Assembly (NCBI GenBank): GCA_022827195.1
Contig: JAJDTL010000041.1
Location: 62,001 to 126,000, forward strand
Source: Caldilineaceae bacterium
GTDB taxonomy: Bacteria > Chloroflexota > Anaerolineae > Caldilineales > Caldilineaceae
Direction: 5' to 3'
DNA: 64,000 nt
Position numbers and translations under genes: made by a program. Numbering within the stretch: position 1 is the stretch's first letter; each line of letters begins with the position of its first letter. This document shows positions 52,120 through 60,924 of the stretch, piece after piece. Under the pieces are notes generated by a model. The model was given only the letters and a program-made list of their open reading frames with translations, did no database searches and was not told the origin of the DNA.

Positions 52120-53601
52120 TCAAACGAACCAGTAGGCGTACAGTTGCGCCTGCCACAGGAGGAAGCGCAGGCGGACCGTCCTTCCTGACAGTGGGGACAG
52201 ATCTCGTTGGGTGCGCCAGCGTACAGGCTCGTCAATGCTGTCGATGATTGCGGGGATGCAATCGTCCTTGGTAAAGCCCTCTAAGGGCTGTCCATCCGAG
52301 GCGTCGAGCACTTCGGTCAGTACGCGCCCGCGCCAGGAGTCTGTGTTGATACGCAGCTCATTACCATTGACGACGAAGGGTCGCGTCAGAACCGAACCCC
52401 ATTCGACGCCGCCTTTAAGTGATACGAAGCCGTCGAGCCGCAGCCGGGCCAGACAGAGTGCGCTGGCATCGAGGTAACGGCGATTGAGCACTTCTTCGAC
52501 GAGCAGGTAGCGGTAGCGGAAACCCATGTAGTAGAACCACAGCTCGTTGTTGCGGCGGAGCGGTCGATTGGTGATCAGGATCTGCCCGGTGTCGTAGGTC
52601 TCGCCGTCGCTTATGGGCGAGAGCTCGAGGAAGGGCGCGCGATCGGCGACGCGCGCCCAGTCGCGCAGGTTGCGGCTGGACGCCAGTTCGACCGACTTGC
52701 GGCTGTCGACGTTTTCGTATAGCGGGGCGTGCATCCCGGACCAATGGTGCATAACGGGCGTTGCCAGGTAGAGACCTTCGTAGGGAAAGATAGGAAAGTT
52801 GTAGACGTCGGTGCGCCATTCTTCAGGGCGGTTCACTACAGGAGAGAGATAGGCCGGGTCGTCGAAGAATTGCTGCAGGCGCGCGTTGCCGTTCTCCTGG
52901 TCGATTTGGTCGGCGTGAAAGATCAATCCGTGCTCCTCCCAGTCAGCGAAGTCGCCGCTGGTCAGGAGATGCCAGGAACGGCCGTAGGGTCCAGCCCGCT
53001 TGACTGCGGCTATATAGCGTCGGCTATTCTCGTCGTAGGTCAGGTGCGACTCGTCCTGGCTGGGAAGAGAGGGGATGTCAAGCGTGTCCCAGTTCAGCAT
53101 GTCGGCGGAGGCCATCGAGCGCAGTTCGCCTGTGCCGTAGCGCAGCCCTTTGAAGCGCCGCGCCGGATCCGGGTCGTGGGGGTCGTAGATGGGGCCTTGC
53201 AGCATTCCCCTGGCGCTGGGGATGATGTTGTTTTCGCCGCCGACCGGCGTTCCCCGCCAGTCCAGCCCCGGATAGTCGTACAGGCCGAGAGCCGGCTTTT
53301 CCCAGTTGACGCCATCCTGCGACGTTGCGAAACAGGCGAAGCTCTCGGTATTGGCGACCGCCCCGGTCGGATCAAGGCTAACCTGGGGATCCATCCCTTC
53401 GGCTCTGGTCAGGTAGATCATCTTGAAGAGACCTTCGTCCGGCAGCCAGACGGGCGACGTGCGTACCTGGATTGCGTTGTTTTCCCAGCGGAATTCGGGT
53501 CGAATGACGACATTGGCGCGCTCTTTGCGCGGCTGGTGGAGCTTGCGCGCGAGGTTGTCGATGGCTTCGACTTCGTGGTCGTCGATGAAGAGGTGCTTCA
53601 T
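52120..53601 (-). CDS. GH32/GH43-like beta-propeller protein
   Basis: This 493-residue protein is a five-bladed-propeller-type protein resembling the N-terminal part of family 32 glycosidases. It has repeated 'SxDGxxW'-like and 'DP' stretches (FATSQDGVNWEKP, ADMLNWDTL, GPIYDPHDPDPARRF, LTYDENSRRYI). ATG 53601 has AGAGGA upstream; the longer frame lacks one. No signal peptide is present, so it is cytosolic. The acid residues of GH32 cannot be placed with certainty, and enzymatic activity is not proven. A Gfo/Idh gene lies upstream. Confidence 0.65.
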   Translation of the reverse strand: MKHLFIDDHEVEAIDNLARKLHQPRKERANVVIRPEFRWENNAIQVRTSPVWLPDEGLFKMIYLTRAEGMDPQVSLDPTGAVANTESFACFATSQDGVNWEKPALGLYDYPGLDWRGTPVGGENNIIPSARGMLQGPIYDPHDPDPARRFKGLRYGTGELRSMASADMLNWDTLDIPSLPSQDESHLTYDENSRRYIAAVKRAGPYGRSWHLLTSGDFADWEEHGLIFHADQIDQENGNARLQQFFDDPAYLSPVVNRPEEWRTDVYNFPIFPYEGLYLATPVMHHWSGMHAPLYENVDSRKSVELASSRNLRDWARVADRAPFLELSPISDGETYDTGQILITNRPLRRNNELWFYYMGFRYRYLLVEEVLNRRYLDASALCLARLRLDGFVSLKGGVEWGSVLTRPFVVNGNELRINTDSWRGRVLTEVLDASDGQPLEGFTKDDCIPAIIDSIDEPVRWRTQRDLSPLSGRTVRLRFLLWQAQLYAYWFV

Positions 53602-53673
53602 GTCAGTTCCTCTGGGCAAGTGGGTCCGCTCAATCAAAGCTGGCGGCAGATGGTCCAATTGTGTTCGTTCTGC

Positions 53674-54774
53674 TCAAAAGTGTCCTTCGTCGCGCAACAT
53701 GTAGAGCTGGGAGGCGCGGTCGACCAGAGGCAGTTCCACGGGGCAGTTGCCCTGGCGCTGTGATTCGTAGATTGCCATGACCATTTCGAGCGATGCTACG
53801 CCGTCTTCGCCGTTGGAGCTAGGTTCGCCGCCATTCTCGATACAGTGCACCAGCTCCTCAACAGCCAGCAGGATCGAGCTCGCCTCCTCTGTGGCAGGGA
53901 AGGGCTGCTGTTCAAGCGTAAACCACTCGATGCGGGGGTCGGGTTCATTGAGGCGGTCGGTCGTATCGACGCCGAGCAGCCACTGGTTGCCGGAGTATTC
54001 GAGGCTGAGGACGCCCTCCGTGCCCTGCAGCTCGATGCCGAAGCGGGCGTAGCGGGTCAGCTCGTTGGCCATGCAGACGGCGCTGACCCCGGAATGGAAG
54101 CTGAAGATCGCTTCGCTGATATCTTCGACGCGGAACTCATGGCGGTGGCGGCGGTGAGCGGTTGCAACGACCGATTTCACGTCGCCGGCGTATATACGGA
54201 AGAGGTCGAAGGTGTGGACGGCGTCGTGGATGAGGGGGCCTTCTTCATCGGCCGTCCAGGCCGGGTAGGGTTTGACGCCCTGGCAGATTCCGAACATCGA
54301 GATCAGGTCGCCGATGGCGCCGTCGTCGAGCATTTCCTTGGCTTGGATGAATACCGGGTTCCAGCGGCGGGAGTGGTTCACCGAAAGCACGCAGCCGGAA
54401 GCGCGGCAGGCGGCGACGATGGCGTCTCCGTCCTCGAGGCTGAGCGCGAGGGGCTTTTCACAGAGGATGCCCTTTGCGCCGGCGTCGACCGCGGCCTCGA
54501 CGATGTCTCGGTGCAGTCCCGGATGGGTGGCGACGCAGACGATTTCGAGCTTTTCCCTTGCGAACATCTCGCGGTAGTCGAGGTAGAGGGCGTCGACGTC
54601 CCACATGTTTCCGAACTGCTGCAGATGCTCGTTGCCGCGGCTGGCGCCGGCGGCGAGCTCGGTCTGCGAGCAGACTGCAAGCGCGCCGGCGTGGGTGAGG
54701 GGCGTAGGCGGGTCAGTCTCCCAAAGGGTGCCGATGCGGCCGCATCCGACTAAACCAGCGCGGTAGGTATTCAT
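53674..54774 (-). CDS. Gfo/Idh/MocA family oxidoreductase
   Basis: This 366-residue oxidoreductase has VGCGRIGTLWE at the N-terminus (Rossmann), CEKPLALS as the EKP signature (about residue 100) and the SVNHSRRW segment. ATG 54774 has AAAGGA upstream; the open frame goes on for 52 codons without homology. It precedes the propeller protein and probably oxidises a sugar or its derivative. Confidence 0.92.
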   Translation of the reverse strand: MNTYRAGLVGCGRIGTLWETDPPTPLTHAGALAVCSQTELAAGASRGNEHLQQFGNMWDVDALYLDYREMFAREKLEIVCVATHPGLHRDIVEAAVDAGAKGILCEKPLALSLEDGDAIVAACRASGCVLSVNHSRRWNPVFIQAKEMLDDGAIGDLISMFGICQGVKPYPAWTADEEGPLIHDAVHTFDLFRIYAGDVKSVVATAHRRHRHEFRVEDISEAIFSFHSGVSAVCMANELTRYARFGIELQGTEGVLSLEYSGNQWLLGVDTTDRLNEPDPRIEWFTLEQQPFPATEEASSILLAVEELVHCIENGGEPSSNGEDGVASLEMVMAIYESQRQGNCPVELPLVDRASQLYMLRDEGHF

Positions 54775-54940
54775 GGGTTTCCTTTCTGTGGGCTGTTGTC
54801 TGCATTGTTCGCTGCTTTTGAAGCAGCAAACATCTGTGCATTGTACCCGAATCCAGGAGAATTTCCGTTTTTTGTGACGGGTTTTAGGAAGTATGGGACA
54901 TAGCCTTCGCCGTCTATAGTTGGCTGGCAACGAACCTGCA

Positions 54941-56239
54941 TCATACCCGTGAGATTCGTCGGCGGAATGGCCAGCGGTAGCGCAGCTTCTGGCGTTCGCT
55001 GTAGCCCTCGTCCCCCGGCGCGGGCGCGTGCACGCGTCCGAAGGCGAGCCAGCCCAAGGCGAGGAAGAGCACGCTGAGGAGGAAGATGGAGCTGTGGGGC
55101 GCGCCCAGCCGTAGCAGTCCTATCGTGATCAATGGCGCGACAAGGCCGCGCAACCCGACAACCGTAGACTGCAGTGCGGCGTACTCAGTTACCCGCTCCG
55201 GATCGGCCAGCTGGATGCCGGCGCTGATCCGTCCCATTTCGAAACCGGCCATGCCCAGCCCGCGCGCGATCGCGGAGGGCAGCAGCATCCACAGACTCTG
55301 GGCCGACATGTAGGTGAGAGGTGTGACGATTGAAATTGCGCAGATGGCGCGTACGACGAACAGCCCGCCGCGCCGGTCGATCGTACGGCCCCATAGCAGA
55401 TAGCTCAGGAACCATGAGAGCGACTCGATCAGTCCCAGAAGGCCGATTTCCGAGTAGGAAAGCTGCAGGCGGTCCACCTGCACGAGCGGGTAGAGCGGCC
55501 ACGACATCATTCCGCCCAACCCGAAAAGGGAGTAGCAAAACAGATAGGTGGCAAAGTTTCGGTCCGTGCGTACGATTTGCCATAGTTCTGCGAAAGTTTT
55601 GGTCTGCCGGGGCGGTAGCTCCCCTTCGTCAACATCCATGCGGGTGAAGAGATAAGTAGCCAGGATGCCGAAGATCGCGCCGATGGGAAAGAGGACCTGG
55701 TAGCCCACCTTGTCCAGCGCCCAGCCGGCCAGGGGCGTGACGAGTAGAATGACCGAGACCCTTCCCATGCGCACAGTTGACATCACCTTGCCCCGGCCGC
55801 TTTCGGGATAGATTTTCTGGATGACGCGCGTATAGGCCGGGATGACAAACGCCTCCGACAGCCAGAAGAGGATGCCGATAGCCATTAGCGGCACGACCCC
55901 GGTTATGAAGGCCGTGAGCAGGAAGAGCGAACGTCCCAACAGCCAGCAGAAGATGATGATGTTTACGGTGCGGCGGCGGCGCATCAACACGATGCTGAAG
56001 GAGGTGAAGACCGAGCCGACGAAGAGGAGCGCCGTATATATCGCCAGCATATCGACCGTGGCGCCCAATCGGCGCAGAACGACCTGGGTGAAGGGGATGA
56101 TCATGGCGTAGAAGGCGCCGTAAGCCAGCGACATCGAGAGCTCGACGTGCATGACGCGGCGCACCGGGGGCGCCAGCGAGCCGGCCAAAGCTGTTTCCAG
56201 CCAGGCGGCCGATTTTCTCAAAATGTCAACTGTAAACAT
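54941..56239 (-). CDS. major facilitator superfamily transporter
   Basis: This 432-residue protein has twelve predicted helices in two groups of six, joined by a loop near residues 185-225. Typical MFS features are the RRR-rich cytoplasmic loop after helix 3 (VLMRRRRTVN) and the 'GRGKVMSTVRMGR' segment. There is no substrate clue other than the neighbouring carbohydrate genes. It is the first gene of the minus-strand run that ends with the M81 gene. Confidence 0.88.
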   Translation of the reverse strand: MFTVDILRKSAAWLETALAGSLAPPVRRVMHVELSMSLAYGAFYAMIIPFTQVVLRRLGATVDMLAIYTALLFVGSVFTSFSIVLMRRRRTVNIIIFCWLLGRSLFLLTAFITGVVPLMAIGILFWLSEAFVIPAYTRVIQKIYPESGRGKVMSTVRMGRVSVILLVTPLAGWALDKVGYQVLFPIGAIFGILATYLFTRMDVDEGELPPRQTKTFAELWQIVRTDRNFATYLFCYSLFGLGGMMSWPLYPLVQVDRLQLSYSEIGLLGLIESLSWFLSYLLWGRTIDRRGGLFVVRAICAISIVTPLTYMSAQSLWMLLPSAIARGLGMAGFEMGRISAGIQLADPERVTEYAALQSTVVGLRGLVAPLITIGLLRLGAPHSSIFLLSVLFLALGWLAFGRVHAPAPGDEGYSERQKLRYRWPFRRRISRV

Positions 56240-56852
56240 CTGGATCCAGCCTCAAGCGGGCCCATACCCGGCTTCATGTACGAATCACGTTCTGAATGTT
56301 CTGTTCTCTGTCCGGAACAGGCCCCACGGTGCAAGAGGAACCGCATTCTTGCTCTGGAATATCCAGCGCGCCGGCGTGTGCGTGTGCCCGGGCTGGTCCG
56401 GCAAAGTTCAGCGGCCGAGCCCAGCCAAAAAGGGCGGCGCGGAAAATAAGCGTACGGTAACACAGCGGATGACAGAAGACAACCGCGAACAGGAATGAAG
56501 TACAGTCACTTTTGGGGTGGGAATGGTATGGCGGGGCACTCTTGCCAGCGGTTGCTGGGATTGTCTGTCGGCATTGGCAGATTCAGAGGGCAGGCACAGG
56601 TCCGGCCGTCCAGCGGCAGTGGTCAGTTGGCAGTGGTCAGTTGGTAGCGGTCAGTGGGCGGGGACTGCAGGGGGCGGGCAAGACTCGGTTGCAAGGCGAG
56701 GGATAGGAATCCGGACCCCAATTCTGGACTGCACCTCTGCATTCCCGCTGAATTGACATTGAGTCCGTTTACCGTTAGCCTTGTCGGTGGCTGTCGGGGC
56801 AATGTTGTACGGCCGGCGGCCGCAGCAAACCACTCAAAGTTGATCACTCTTG
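56240..56852. other. gene-free spacer holding repeat copy B
   Basis: No gene is seen. The stretch separates two divergent genes (MFS transporter and MacA-like protein) and contains the dispersed repeat at 56599-56711. No clear promoter was found for either neighbour. Confidence 0.6.
56599..56711 (+). repeat. dispersed ~115-bp intergenic repeat, copy B
   Basis: This is the plus-strand counterpart of 31763-31881. It shares GGTCCGGCCGTCCA-type start, GGCAGTGGTCAGTTGG units, GGGACTGCAGGGGG, GACTCGGTTGC and the GGAAT end. It lies in a gap between genes. Confidence 0.7.
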
Positions 56853-58079
56853 ATGTTGCCAACAATGCCTGCAAAGACCCAAATGAGCCCCACGGCCCAC
56901 GCGTGTGTACAGCGACGTCTGCGGTTGCTGCTGCCGCTCTTGATGGTTGCCATCTCCGGCTGCTTTTCGCCGGTGCGTGCGGTGCCTACGCCGACTCCCT
57001 GGCCCACGCCTGTACTGTCTGAACAGGAGAGCTATCAGGTTGCCCGCGGCAGGGTCGAGGACCGCTTTCAGTTGATCGCGGAGGTGGCGCCCTTGCGCTG
57101 GGAGCCGCTGGCATTTGCTGTTGACGGCCAGCTGGCCGCCGTGCATGTCCGTGAAGGAGAGGCGGCCGAAGAGGGCGAGATTCTCGCTGAATTGATCATG
57201 CCGGACCTGCTTGAACAGCTGGAGCAGGCCCGTCTCGATCTATCGAAGGCGGAGAGCGTACTCTGGGTGTACGAAAACAAGCAGAGCTTCAACCTGGAGA
57301 GGGCGCAGCTGGAGGTCCGCAGCGCGGAACTGATGCTGGCGCAGGCGCGCAATGGGAGCGACGCCGATCAGATCTCGCTGCAGGAGGTCGCGCTTGAGCT
57401 CGCGCAACTGAATCTGCGAGAGACCGAAAGCCGGGTTGACCCATCGCTGGAACAGGCGGTAGAGCGCGCTCAGCTGGCGGTAGATGCGCTCGAACGGCAG
57501 GTGGAAGAGCGCCGTCTTCGGGCCCCGTTTGCGGGCCAGGTTGTGGCCGTGGGCGTCGGCCTGGCGAGCATGCGCGGTCCGTTGGAGCCGCCGGAGCGCC
57601 GCGCCGAGGTGCCAGCATTTTCTCCCTTCATGGTCATCGTTGTCCCGCAGCCGGTCGAACTGATCGTATCCAGTCAAAGCGCGCGCGCTTCGGACTTGGC
57701 CGTGGGCCAGCGGGTTACAGCGGTGCATCGCTGGGCCCAGGACAAGCCGTTTCCCGTGCGCGTGGCCCAACTGCCAATCATCTCATCGGGCGATCGCTTC
57801 ACGCCGGGTTTTCCGGGCTCGATCCATCTCACAGTCGAGGGCGACTCTCCGCAGCTTGTTGCCGGTGAGTTTGTCAACATCGAGGTTGTTGCCGCGGTGC
57901 AGGAGGATACGCTCGTTCTGCCCGAAGCGGCCGTGCGCCGTTTCGGTGGCCGCACTTTCGTCGTTGTCCAGGATGGAGACCGCCAGCGCCGTGTCGACAT
58001 TCGCATCGGCCTCGAAAGCCAGGGCATGGTCGAAGTGCTGGAAGGTCTGAACGAGGGCGATATCGTCGTGGGCAGGTAG
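56853..58079 (+). CDS. HlyD/MacA-like efflux adaptor lipoprotein
   Basis: This 408-residue adaptor has an export signal with lipobox ending AISGC (about residue 37), then a lipoyl-like domain, an alpha-helical hairpin (about 115-215, Leu/Glu/Ala-rich coiled coil), and the beta-barrel and membrane-proximal domains. ATG 56853 is used; TTG 56850 and ATG 56865 are alternatives. It lies 0 bp from the start of the FtsX-type permease. It probably links the ABC exporter to substrate at the outer face. A Gram-positive-type or atypical monoderm envelope would mean no outer-membrane channel. Confidence 0.85.
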   Translation: MLPTMPAKTQMSPTAHACVQRRLRLLLPLLMVAISGCFSPVRAVPTPTPWPTPVLSEQESYQVARGRVEDRFQLIAEVAPLRWEPLAFAVDGQLAAVHVREGEAAEEGEILAELIMPDLLEQLEQARLDLSKAESVLWVYENKQSFNLERAQLEVRSAELMLAQARNGSDADQISLQEVALELAQLNLRETESRVDPSLEQAVERAQLAVDALERQVEERRLRAPFAGQVVAVGVGLASMRGPLEPPERRAEVPAFSPFMVIVVPQPVELIVSSQSARASDLAVGQRVTAVHRWAQDKPFPVRVAQLPIISSGDRFTPGFPGSIHLTVEGDSPQLVAGEFVNIEVVAAVQEDTLVLPEAAVRRFGGRTFVVVQDGDRQRRVDIRIGLESQGMVEVLEGLNEGDIVVGR

Positions 58080-60920
58080 ATGTCTTTCTATCTCCGCTTT
58101 CTCGGGCTTGCGCTGCGTCGTCTCTCCAGCCGGCCTGGTCTGACCCTACTTTCACTGCTCAGTATCATACTGGCGATCGGCATGGTTGCCAGCATTCCGA
58201 TCTTTTCGCAGGGAGTCAGCTACCTGCTGCTCCAGGACGAGCTGGCCGAAATTGGGGCCACATTCCACCGTCCGCCTCTGACGATGCGCTTCTATTTCAT
58301 CGTTCCGAAACGTCGCGCACTGTCGCTGGACAGCGCCCTGCGGCTGGAAAACAGGTTTCGCACTATCGTGGAGCGGGAGACGGGCCTCTCCGTTGCCGAT
58401 ACTCTCACCTACGTTGCCAGCCCCGGCATGACAATCCAGCCTCTGACCGAAGACACTGTCTACACTCATCTGAAAGACAACGTCATTGTCGAGAATGTCC
58501 AGTTCGCTGTCGTCACCGGAATCGAGGAACGAATCGCGGTTGTGGAGGGCCTTCCCTACGGGACCGAGAGCGCTGAGCCGGGTGTACCCGTCTGGCTGTA
58601 CGCCGAAAAGGCGGCCGAGATGGGGTTTCAGGTGGGCGAGACCTATCAGATGGTCGAGGGCAGCTCCCGCCGGTCGATTCCGATCCGTGTGGCAGGGATC
58701 TGGGAGCCGGCCGACCCTGCCGACTTTTACTGGTCGGCAACGACGATTTCCTGGCGCAAGCTGCTGTTGGTAACCGACAGTGTCTACCGGCGTGCGGTTG
58801 AGTCTGAGATCAGCCGCAAGACCGGTATCGCGGTCTGGTATCTCAGCCCGGATGAAGAGGCGCTGCAGCTGCATCAGGCTGATGCCGTTGCCAACGGTCT
58901 GCGCATCGTGCCCAGCCGCGCCGATCTCGTCTTCCCTGGCACGAAGATGGATGTTTCGCCGGAGCGGCCCCTGAACCGTTACTTGCAGCGCAGGGCGAGC
59001 CTGTCTGCGCTGCTGGTCGGCTTCAGCCTGCCGGCGCTGGGCCTGCTGCTGTTTTTCTTGTGGATCCTGTCCCATGTGACGGCGCAGTTTCAGCAGGAAG
59101 AGGTCGCGATTCTGGCGTCGCGCGGAGCCGGCCGCCGCTTTGTCGCATTTCTGATCCTGTTGGAAACGCTGCTCCTGCTCGCCGTCGGCATTCCGCTGGG
59201 CCTGGGCGCCGGCTATGTCATGGCGCGGGCGATGGGGCTGGCATCGGGCTTTCTGTTGTTTACGCCGCGCGCCGGCATTCCGGCGACGTTGCTGGAGGTT
59301 GACTGGCGGCTCGTGGGGCTGGCACTGTTACTGCTCGTCCTTGCGCGCGGCATACCTGCGCTGCGGGCGGCGCGCGGCGGCATCGTCCAGCATTTGCGCG
59401 TGCGCTCCCGGCCGCGCGCTGCGATAACGACGATGCTGCTGGTGGGGGACGCCGCGCTCATTGCCCTGAGCTGGTACGCCTATCAGCAGTTGAGCCAGCG
59501 CGGCACGCTGGGCATCATCGGTTGGGAGCCGAGTGGCGACCCCTTTCGCGACCCGTTGCTGCTGCTTGCGCCTTCACTCTTCGTTTTTACGTCTGCCCTG
59601 GTGCTGACACACCTCTTCCCGCTGCTGATGCGGCCGCTCGAACGCGTGGGCAGCCGTCTGCGCTCGTTCGTAGGCTACATGGGGCTGACGCAGCTGCACA
59701 GGCAGGGCTCGCACTATTCAGGCAGCCTTTTTCTGACGATGGTCTGCCTCAGCCTGGGCGCCTTTTACGCCTCGATGGCACTCAGCCTCGACCAATGGCT
59801 GGCCGACCGCATCTATTACGAAGTCGGGGCCGATTTCCGATTCCAGCAGGGCATTCCCCCGCCAGACATGGGTGGGCCGGTTTTTCCTGATGAAGAGCCG
59901 GACCCCGAAGTGGTCAGTGCATGGTTGTTGCCGGTCGGCGACTATCTGGAGATTCCCGGCGTCGAAGACGCCACGCGCGTGGCGGTGTTCAATGCCAAGA
60001 CCAGCGTTTCGCGCAGCATTGACGCTGTCTTTCTCGGCATTGACCGTTTCGACTTCCCCCGGGTCGCCTTTCACCGTTCGGATTTCAACCGGTTTTCGCT
60101 GGGCGAACTGATGAATCGTCTCGGCATGTATCCCAACGGGATACTTGTGTCGCGCAACTTTCTTGAACGGGCGCGGTTGCTCGAGGGCCAGACGACGAAG
60201 CTGAACGTGACGATCAACTACGGCAATTTTGAGCATGAGTTTCTGATCGTTGGCGTTTACGACTACTTTCCGACCGCCTATCCGCAGGACACGGAGGTTT
60301 TCGTTGGCAACCTGGACTACGTGTTCGATCAGGTCGGCGACGAGAGTCTGCACCAGATCTGGATGACGACCGGCGGCGACGCCTCGGCCGAGACGATCGT
60401 GGACAATCTGCTCGAGCTTGGCATCTGGCCGGTGCGGATTCACGACACGCGTGCGCTCATCACGCTGGACGAGGAGCGGGTGGAGCGCATCGGCCTCTAC
60501 GGCATACTGTCGGTCGGTTTCTTGGCGTCGACGTTTCTGGCGAGTCTCGGATTGCTGGTCTATACCTACGCGTCTCTCCAGGGCCGCCTGCAGCAGATCA
60601 GCGTATTGCGAGCGGTCGGCCTCAAGACGAGGCTGGTGCTGGCGATGGTGGGCGTCGAGTATCTGGGTGTAATTCTGTTTGGCGTGCTTTGGGGCGTGGT
60701 GGTGGGCATCGCCACGGCCTATCTCTACGTACCGTTCTTCCGGGTGAGCGGCGACCCGGTCTTCGCCTTGCCACCCTTCGTGCGCCATATCGCCTGGGGA
60801 CAGATCGGCGTTCTGGCGCTGGTGTTCGGTACGGCGCTGCTGGGTTCGCAGGCGGTCATCCTCTATTGGAGTACGCGTCGCGATCTGTTCCAGGTGTTGC
60901 GCATGGGGCAGCGGGAGTAG
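58080..60920 (+). CDS. large FtsX/MacB-type ABC transporter permease
   Basis: This 946-residue permease has an N-terminal helix, a long extracytoplasmic domain (about 45-300), a cluster of helices with an FtsX core (about 310-470), more helices around 480-570, a second extracytoplasmic domain (about 580-790) and a C-terminal FtsX core (about 800-930). The two FtsX halves make it a LolC/duplicated MacB-like exporter. It starts immediately after the adaptor stop codon and is followed after 4 bp by the double ATPase gene. Confidence 0.88.
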   Translation: MSFYLRFLGLALRRLSSRPGLTLLSLLSIILAIGMVASIPIFSQGVSYLLLQDELAEIGATFHRPPLTMRFYFIVPKRRALSLDSALRLENRFRTIVERETGLSVADTLTYVASPGMTIQPLTEDTVYTHLKDNVIVENVQFAVVTGIEERIAVVEGLPYGTESAEPGVPVWLYAEKAAEMGFQVGETYQMVEGSSRRSIPIRVAGIWEPADPADFYWSATTISWRKLLLVTDSVYRRAVESEISRKTGIAVWYLSPDEEALQLHQADAVANGLRIVPSRADLVFPGTKMDVSPERPLNRYLQRRASLSALLVGFSLPALGLLLFFLWILSHVTAQFQQEEVAILASRGAGRRFVAFLILLETLLLLAVGIPLGLGAGYVMARAMGLASGFLLFTPRAGIPATLLEVDWRLVGLALLLLVLARGIPALRAARGGIVQHLRVRSRPRAAITTMLLVGDAALIALSWYAYQQLSQRGTLGIIGWEPSGDPFRDPLLLLAPSLFVFTSALVLTHLFPLLMRPLERVGSRLRSFVGYMGLTQLHRQGSHYSGSLFLTMVCLSLGAFYASMALSLDQWLADRIYYEVGADFRFQQGIPPPDMGGPVFPDEEPDPEVVSAWLLPVGDYLEIPGVEDATRVAVFNAKTSVSRSIDAVFLGIDRFDFPRVAFHRSDFNRFSLGELMNRLGMYPNGILVSRNFLERARLLEGQTTKLNVTINYGNFEHEFLIVGVYDYFPTAYPQDTEVFVGNLDYVFDQVGDESLHQIWMTTGGDASAETIVDNLLELGIWPVRIHDTRALITLDEERVERIGLYGILSVGFLASTFLASLGLLVYTYASLQGRLQQISVLRAVGLKTRLVLAMVGVEYLGVILFGVLWGVVVGIATAYLYVPFFRVSGDPVFALPPFVRHIAWGQIGVLALVFGTALLGSQAVILYWSTRRDLFQVLRMGQRE

Positions 60921-60924
60921 GAGC

